NCBI GenBank assembly: GCA_963753225.1
Contig: CAVWBQ010000021.1
Location: 584,299 to 648,298, forward strand
Direction: 5' to 3'
DNA length: 64,000 bases
Origin: Palsa-504 sp963753225
GTDB lineage: Bacteria; Actinomycetota; Actinomycetes; Streptosporangiales; Streptosporangiaceae
The position numbers were made by a program, and so were the translations under genes. The notes under the pieces are model-generated. The model was not told the origin of the DNA and searched no databases. It worked only from the letters and a program-made list of their open reading frames with translations. Each line of letters opens with the position of its first letter. The first letter of the stretch is position 1. Of the stretch, positions 60,048-64,000 are shown piece by piece.

Positions 60048-61496
60048 GTGCAGGGGACTACCTTTCTTTACGTTCTGCGCCAGCTGACCGAGGCCGACCC
60101 GGCCCGGCCCGCGCTGACGTACCAGAACCAGACGCTGAGCCGGGCCGAGTTGACCAACCGGGTCGAGCGGCTCGCCGCGCTGTTCGCCGGCCGCGGCGTC
60201 ACCGAGGGCTCGACGGTCACGATCGGGCTGCCGAACTCGATTGGATTCGTGGAGAGCATGTTCGCGGCGTGGGCCGTGGGCGCGGTGCCTCAGCCGATCT
60301 CCGACCGGCTCCCGCCGCTGGAACGCGCCGCCATCGTGGACCTGGCGGACCCCGCGCTCGTGGTGGGGGCGCCCCCACCGGGCGAGGGCGCCCGGCCGGT
60401 CCTGGAGTCGGTACCCGCGCACCTGCCGGCCGGCTCGTTCACGCCGGGCGTGTCGCCGGAGTGGAAGCTCATGACCAGCGGCGGGAGCACCGGGCGGCCG
60501 AAGCTGATCGGCGCCACCCAGCCCGCGTTGTTCGAGTCCGTGGGACCGGCCGGCGCCCTGGTTTGCCTGCGCCCCGACGGCTGCGTCCTGATGACAGGAC
60601 CGCTCGCCCACAACGGCCCGTTCGTGGCCACCACCTGCGCGATACTGCTCGGCAACCACGTAGTGCTGATGCCGCGGTTCGACCCGGCCGAGACGCTGCG
60701 ACTGATCGAGAAGCACCGGGTGACCTGGATGCTCCTGGTACCGACGATGATGCTCAGGATCTGGCGGCTGCCCGAAGATGTCAGGCTGGGCACCGACGTG
60801 TCCGGCCTGGAGGTGGCGTTCCACCTGGCCGCGCCGTGCCCGGCGTGGCTCAAGCAGGCCTGGATCGACTGGCTCGGCCCGGAGAAGGTGATCGAGCTGT
60901 ACGGCGGCACCGAACTGCAGGCCGTGACGGTGATCAGCGGCACCGAATGGCTCGGGCACAGGGGGTCGGTCGGCCGGACGGTGCTCGGCGAGATCGAGAT
61001 ACGCGACCCCGGCGGCCGTCCCGCTCCGGTCGGCGAGGAGGGGGAGATCTGGATGCGCCGGGGCCAGGGCGCCGCGTCGCCGTACCGCTACGTCGGCGCC
61101 ACCGCGCGCAGCGCCGCCGACGGCTGGGAGTCGCTCGGCGACATCGGCAAGGTGGACGCGGACGGGTACCTGTACATCACCGACCGCCTCGCGGACATGA
61201 TCCTGGTCGGCGGGGCGAACGTGTACCCGGCCGAGATCGAGGCCGCGCTGGACGAGCACCCGGCCGTGCGGTCCTGCTGCGTGATCGGCCTGCCCGACGA
61301 GGACCTTGGCAACATCCCGTATGCCATCGTCGAGCTGTCCGAGCCGGCCTCCGACAGGGACCTGCTGGCTCACCTGCGGCAGCGACTGGCCCCGTACAAG
61401 CTGCCCCGCGTGATCGAGCGCGCGACCACGCCGCTGCGCGACGACGCCGGGAAGGTGCGCCGCTCAGCGTTGCGGGCCGAGCGGATCGCCCGCTGA
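60048..61496 (+). CDS. AMP-forming acyl-CoA synthetase/ligase
   Basis: 482 residues from GTG 60048 (GTG 60033 is an alternative). Adenylate-forming core motifs: A3 MTSGGSTGRPKLIGAT, A5 ELYGGTELQ, A7 ESLGDIGKVD, A8 ITDRLADMILVGGANVYPAE, and the final Lys in DDAGKVRRSAL. It activates a carboxylic acid as an acyl-adenylate and forms a CoA thioester. Its end overlaps the convergent DUF1003 gene by 33 bases. Confidence 0.93.
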   Translation: MQGTTFLYVLRQLTEADPARPALTYQNQTLSRAELTNRVERLAALFAGRGVTEGSTVTIGLPNSIGFVESMFAAWAVGAVPQPISDRLPPLERAAIVDLADPALVVGAPPPGEGARPVLESVPAHLPAGSFTPGVSPEWKLMTSGGSTGRPKLIGATQPALFESVGPAGALVCLRPDGCVLMTGPLAHNGPFVATTCAILLGNHVVLMPRFDPAETLRLIEKHRVTWMLLVPTMMLRIWRLPEDVRLGTDVSGLEVAFHLAAPCPAWLKQAWIDWLGPEKVIELYGGTELQAVTVISGTEWLGHRGSVGRTVLGEIEIRDPGGRPAPVGEEGEIWMRRGQGAASPYRYVGATARSAADGWESLGDIGKVDADGYLYITDRLADMILVGGANVYPAEIEAALDEHPAVRSCCVIGLPDEDLGNIPYAIVELSEPASDRDLLAHLRQRLAPYKLPRVIERATTPLRDDAGKVRRSALRAERIAR

Positions 61497-62030
61497 GGCC
61501 CCGTCTCCCCGGACGGGGAGGGCCAGGGTACCGGGGGAGTTCCTGAGCCGCTCGGCGATCAGCTTGGCTATCTGCTCCATGGAGTCTTCCAGGTCCTTCG
61601 TGGTGACCACGTCGGACAGCGCGAGGCGGACGGCGGCGAGCTCGCGGGCGAGGAACTCGGTGTCGGCCTGGGTCCGTGCCGCCACCTCCCGGTCCCGCTC
61701 GATGTTGGCCCGGTCCCGGTCGTCCTGCCGGTTCTGCGCCAGCAGGATCAGCGGCGCGGCGTAGGCCGCCTGAGTCGAGAAGGCCAGGTTGAGCAGGATG
61801 AACGGGTACGGGTCCCAGTGCTTGACGAGGCCGACGGTGTTGAGCGCGATCCAGACGAGCACGAGCACCGTCTGGCCGACCAGGAACCGGCCGGTGCCCA
61901 GGAACCGCGCGATCGCCTCGGAGAAGCGGCCGAACGCGTCGGCGTCGTACCGGGCGCCCATCCGCGGGGTGGCGCCGCGCGGGACCGACAGGTCGTTACG
62001 CTCGGCCAGGCGGCTGGCGAACCGTGCCAT
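61464..62030 (-). CDS. DUF1003-domain membrane protein
   Basis: 188 residues with two membrane helices: FLVGQTVLVLVWIALNTVGL and PFILLNLAFSTQAAYAAPLIL, then QNRQDDRDRANIERDREVAA and a C-terminal helix (ELAAVRLALSDVVTTKDLED). This is the DUF1003 family, often next to MgtE-like genes in actinobacteria. Here the gene starts one base before the end of the MgtE-N/CBS gene, so the two are an operon. Possibly linked to divalent cation handling. Confidence 0.9.
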   Translation of the reverse strand: MARFASRLAERNDLSVPRGATPRMGARYDADAFGRFSEAIARFLGTGRFLVGQTVLVLVWIALNTVGLVKHWDPYPFILLNLAFSTQAAYAAPLILLAQNRQDDRDRANIERDREVAARTQADTEFLARELAAVRLALSDVVTTKDLEDSMEQIAKLIAERLRNSPGTLALPVRGDGASAGDPLGPQR

Positions 62031-62031
62031 C

Positions 62032-63231
62032 TCAGCCTCCCGTCCTGCGCCAGTCGACCGGCAGCAGGTGGTCCAGCACGTCGTCTACGGTAACCGCGCC
62101 GAGCAGGCGGCCGTTTTCGTCGCACACCGCCACGCTGACCAGGTTGTAGGCGGCGAGCCTGGCCGCCAGCTCACGCTCGGGCAGGTCAGGCCGGACGAAC
62201 ACGCTCGCCTCAACGCAGTCGCCGACCTGGGTGGCCAGCGGCAGGCGCAGCAGCCGCTGGAACCCGACGCTGCCGAGGTAACGCCCGGTCGGCGTGATCA
62301 TCGGCGGTTCGCACACGTAGACCTGAACGGCCGCGGTGACCGGCATTTCCGGGTCCCGGATGCGGGCCAGCACCTCCGCGACGGACACGTTCGGGGTCAC
62401 GATCAGGGGATGGGGTGTCATCAGGCCGCCCGCGGTCGTGGCGTCGTAGAGCAGGAGCCGCCTCAGCTCGGCGGCCGGGACCGCCTCCATCGCCGTCAGC
62501 AGCCGCTCGCGCTGCTCGGCCGGCATCTCCGCGAGCAGGTCCGCGGCGTCGTCCGGCTCCATCTCCTCTACCACGTCGGCGCTGCGCTCCAGCTCCAGGC
62601 TGTCCAGCAGCCGGATCTGGTCCGGTTCCGGCATCTCTTCCAGCAGGTCGGCCAGTTCCTCGTCGTCGAGCGCCGCCGCGAGCTGCTGGCGCCGGCTGGC
62701 CGACATGCCCTCCACGGCGGCGGCCAGGTCGGCCGGCTGCAGTTCGCGCAGGCTGGCCAGCTGGTCGGCCATCGGGCCGGCCCGGAACAGCCCCGGGTAC
62801 TTGTCCCACGGCACGATCGTGGTGCGACGGTGCCGCAGACCCCGGCCGTGCACCACGGCGAGCGCGCTGACCTCCCAGCCCACCCGCCGCTGCTCGCGGG
62901 GGAGGATGGCGACGTCGACGACGGTCCCGTCCTCGGTCTGCTTGCCGTACAGCTCCGACGCGAGGATCTCCCCGGTCCGCCGGGTGAAGCGGTCCAGGTC
63001 GACGGTCCCGCCGCGCAGGTGCGCACCATCGACGGATATCTCCGTGATCGCGCCGAGGTTGACGAAGATGCGGCGACGCTGCAGCGTCACGACCAGGCCG
63101 AGCGCCCGCGGCGGCTCGATCCCGGCGGCGGGCAGGATCACGACGTCGCGGACCCGGCCGATGGTCAGGCCCTCGCTGTCCAGCAGCGGACGGCCCCTCA
63201 GCCGAGACGAGAACACCTGGCTTGCGGCCAC
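62032..63231 (-). CDS. Soluble MgtE-N/CBS-domain protein with PRC-barrel
   Basis: 399 residues from GTG 63231, chosen for a strong GGAGGTGA box ten bases upstream (the open frame runs to 63309). Domains: a PRC-barrel (GRPLLDSEGLTIGRVRDVVI), an MgtE N-domain (LQPADLAAAVEGMSASRRQQ, LLEEMPEPDQIRLLDSLEL), and two CBS motifs (GGLMTPHPLIVTPNVSVAEV, EASVFVRPDLPERELAARLA). No MgtE membrane pore is present. In MgtE these domains sense Mg2+; here they may regulate another transporter such as the adjacent DUF1003 protein. Confidence 0.88.
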   Translation of the reverse strand: MAASQVFSSRLRGRPLLDSEGLTIGRVRDVVILPAAGIEPPRALGLVVTLQRRRIFVNLGAITEISVDGAHLRGGTVDLDRFTRRTGEILASELYGKQTEDGTVVDVAILPREQRRVGWEVSALAVVHGRGLRHRRTTIVPWDKYPGLFRAGPMADQLASLRELQPADLAAAVEGMSASRRQQLAAALDDEELADLLEEMPEPDQIRLLDSLELERSADVVEEMEPDDAADLLAEMPAEQRERLLTAMEAVPAAELRRLLLYDATTAGGLMTPHPLIVTPNVSVAEVLARIRDPEMPVTAAVQVYVCEPPMITPTGRYLGSVGFQRLLRLPLATQVGDCVEASVFVRPDLPERELAARLAAYNLVSVAVCDENGRLLGAVTVDDVLDHLLPVDWRRTGG

Positions 63232-63337
63232 GGTCTGCCCATCACCTCCCGAGCCCGATCCGACCAGCACCATTATCGTTTCCGCCGGGGCTACCGGCAT
63301 CACTGGCACGGGTAGTGCCCTGGCGCCGCCATGCTAA

Positions 63338-63565
63338 GCGGCGCATGCTGACGGCAACGTCGTCACCGCGCTGTTCAAGGCGGAGGGAACCCAGGCGGCC
63401 GACTACGCCGGCGCCATCAACCAGGAGAAGCACCTGGACATCGACCAGGCCTGGCGGTTCGCGACCGGCGGCGGCCTGATCACCGGGATCACCGCCTACT
63501 GGTGCCAGGCCCAGCTGTACCGGCGGCTGGCCGTCAAGCGCTACGACGAGATCGCGATCGCCTGA
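63338..63565 (+). pseudogene. SnoaL/NTF2-like fragment lacking its start
   Basis: An open frame with no start codon reads HADGNVVTALFKAEGTQAAD, EKHLDIDQAWRFATGGGLIT, ITAYWCQAQLYRRLAVKRYD and a TGA at 63563-63565. This is the C-terminal half of a SnoaL-like polyketide-cyclase-type domain; the N-terminal half is missing, probably because of recombination with the neighbouring SnoaL gene. Confidence 0.65.
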
Positions 63566-63583
63566 GGCCAGGGGGAGATCACC

Positions 63584-64000
63584 ATGACCGAAGTAAGCCA
63601 GCGCCCCCGCACCGCGGAATCCGCGTCCGCGGTCGTGACCGAGTTCTTCGACCGGTACCGCGCACATGACATCGACGGCATGACCGACCTGTGCTCGGTC
63701 AACGCCGGGTTCTCCTACGTCCCGGTCGAGATCTGGGGCAAGCAGCGGGTGCTGCGCGGCGACGGCAAGGTCTGCACCGTCGGCAAGCCGCTGTGGACCG
63801 GGCTAGTCGCGTCGTTCCCGAACCTGTCCAACACCGTGCACAGCCTCGTCGGCAACGACGACGGCGACGTGGTCGCCGAGGTCGACATCGAGGGCACCCA
63901 GCAACTGGCCTGGGGTCTGGTCACCCCGGCTGGCCGGCACTACCGCGAACCGCACCTGTTCATCTTCCACGTCGGTACCGACCTGCTCATCGACAGCATC
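63584..64000 (+). CDS. SnoaL/NTF2-like protein (runs off the window)
   Basis: 139 codons from ATG 63584 (GGGGGAG upstream) to the window edge, still open. It begins MTEVSQRPRTAESASAVVTE, then FFDRYRAHDIDGMTDLCSVN, and continues with NTVHSLVGNDDGDVVAEVDI. This is an NTF2-like cone domain of the SnoaL type; close to the preceding fragment but not identical. Confidence 0.8.
   Translation, partial: MTEVSQRPRTAESASAVVTEFFDRYRAHDIDGMTDLCSVNAGFSYVPVEIWGKQRVLRGDGKVCTVGKPLWTGLVASFPNLSNTVHSLVGNDDGDVVAEVDIEGTQQLAWGLVTPAGRHYREPHLFIFHVGTDLLIDSI

Noticed and set aside
1..64000. tRNA, rRNA and CRISPR array
   Set aside because: I looked for conserved tRNA T-arm sequences and regularly spaced repeats and found none that were convincing; the one GATTCGAA match (40717 region) is inside the kinase gene.

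Overview
The window is high-GC DNA with strong Shine-Dalgarno sites, frequent GTG starts and many short gene overlaps. Its families (MalT-type LuxR regulators, PknB-type kinases, LLM/F420-type oxidoreductases, SCO6745-like proteins, soluble MgtE-N/CBS proteins, many VOC and SnoaL-like proteins) point to a filamentous or soil actinobacterium with a broad catabolic repertoire. I cannot name a genus. No rRNA, tRNA, CRISPR array or phage module was recognised.

Layout. 0-7.2 kb: a P450 cut by the window edge, a collapsed PEP-synthase-like pseudogene, a large MalT/LuxR regulator, then a four-gene run (membrane protein, ABC ATPase, ABC-2 permease, tiny zinc-ribbon-like protein). 7.4-14.7 kb: a Baeyer-Villiger monooxygenase fused to an esterase, a secreted S8 protease with a tryptophan pentapeptide tail, and an overlapping GGDEF-EAL c-di-GMP enzyme. 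14.7-19.1 kb: a complete IS630-family element inserted at TA inside a membrane-protein gene that can be rebuilt in frame, plus a truncated inverted second copy. 19.1-22 kb: a catalytic-domain-only alanyl-tRNA synthetase paralogue and a GH13 enzyme. 22-27.5 kb: a gene graveyard (frameshifted VOC gene, VapBC remnant, scraps of an AMP ligase and a DUF1003 protein, truncated Amt, sigma-factor remnant, repeats) around an intact aminotransferase and a SIMPL protein. 27.5-30 kb: an 865-residue P-loop ATPase-protein kinase fusion with a DFN motif, the best candidate here for an undescribed system.

30-38.8 kb: monooxygenase, acyl-CoA dehydrogenase, a GH26-like protein whose barrel segments look circularly permuted, an amidase and accessory enzymes. 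39-41.7 kb: a PknB-like receptor kinase overlapping a lipoprotein N-acetylmuramoyl-L-alanine amidase. 41.7-46.2 kb: a tight catabolic operon (M20 hydrolase, HpaB-type monooxygenase, RidA, DUF1028) beside a divergent, apparently leaderless XRE-cupin regulator and the stump of a GMC oxidoreductase. 46.4-49.1 kb: acyl-CoA and alcohol metabolism (enoyl-CoA hydratase, SDR, LLM oxidoreductase). 49.2-52.99 kb and 58.7-60 kb: several otherwise good genes carry single-base indels, from either a local decay zone or consensus errors. 53-64 kb: YhhN-like protein, VOC protein, enoyl-CoA hydratase, two GNATs whose start codons overlap head to head, cupin, AMP-forming ligase, DUF1003 and MgtE-N/CBS pair, and two SnoaL-like genes, the last running off the window.

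The recurring theme is oxidative attack on ketones, aromatics and acyl-CoA compounds, followed by hydrolysis and beta-oxidation, interspersed with regulatory and signalling genes and scars of mobile-element activity.
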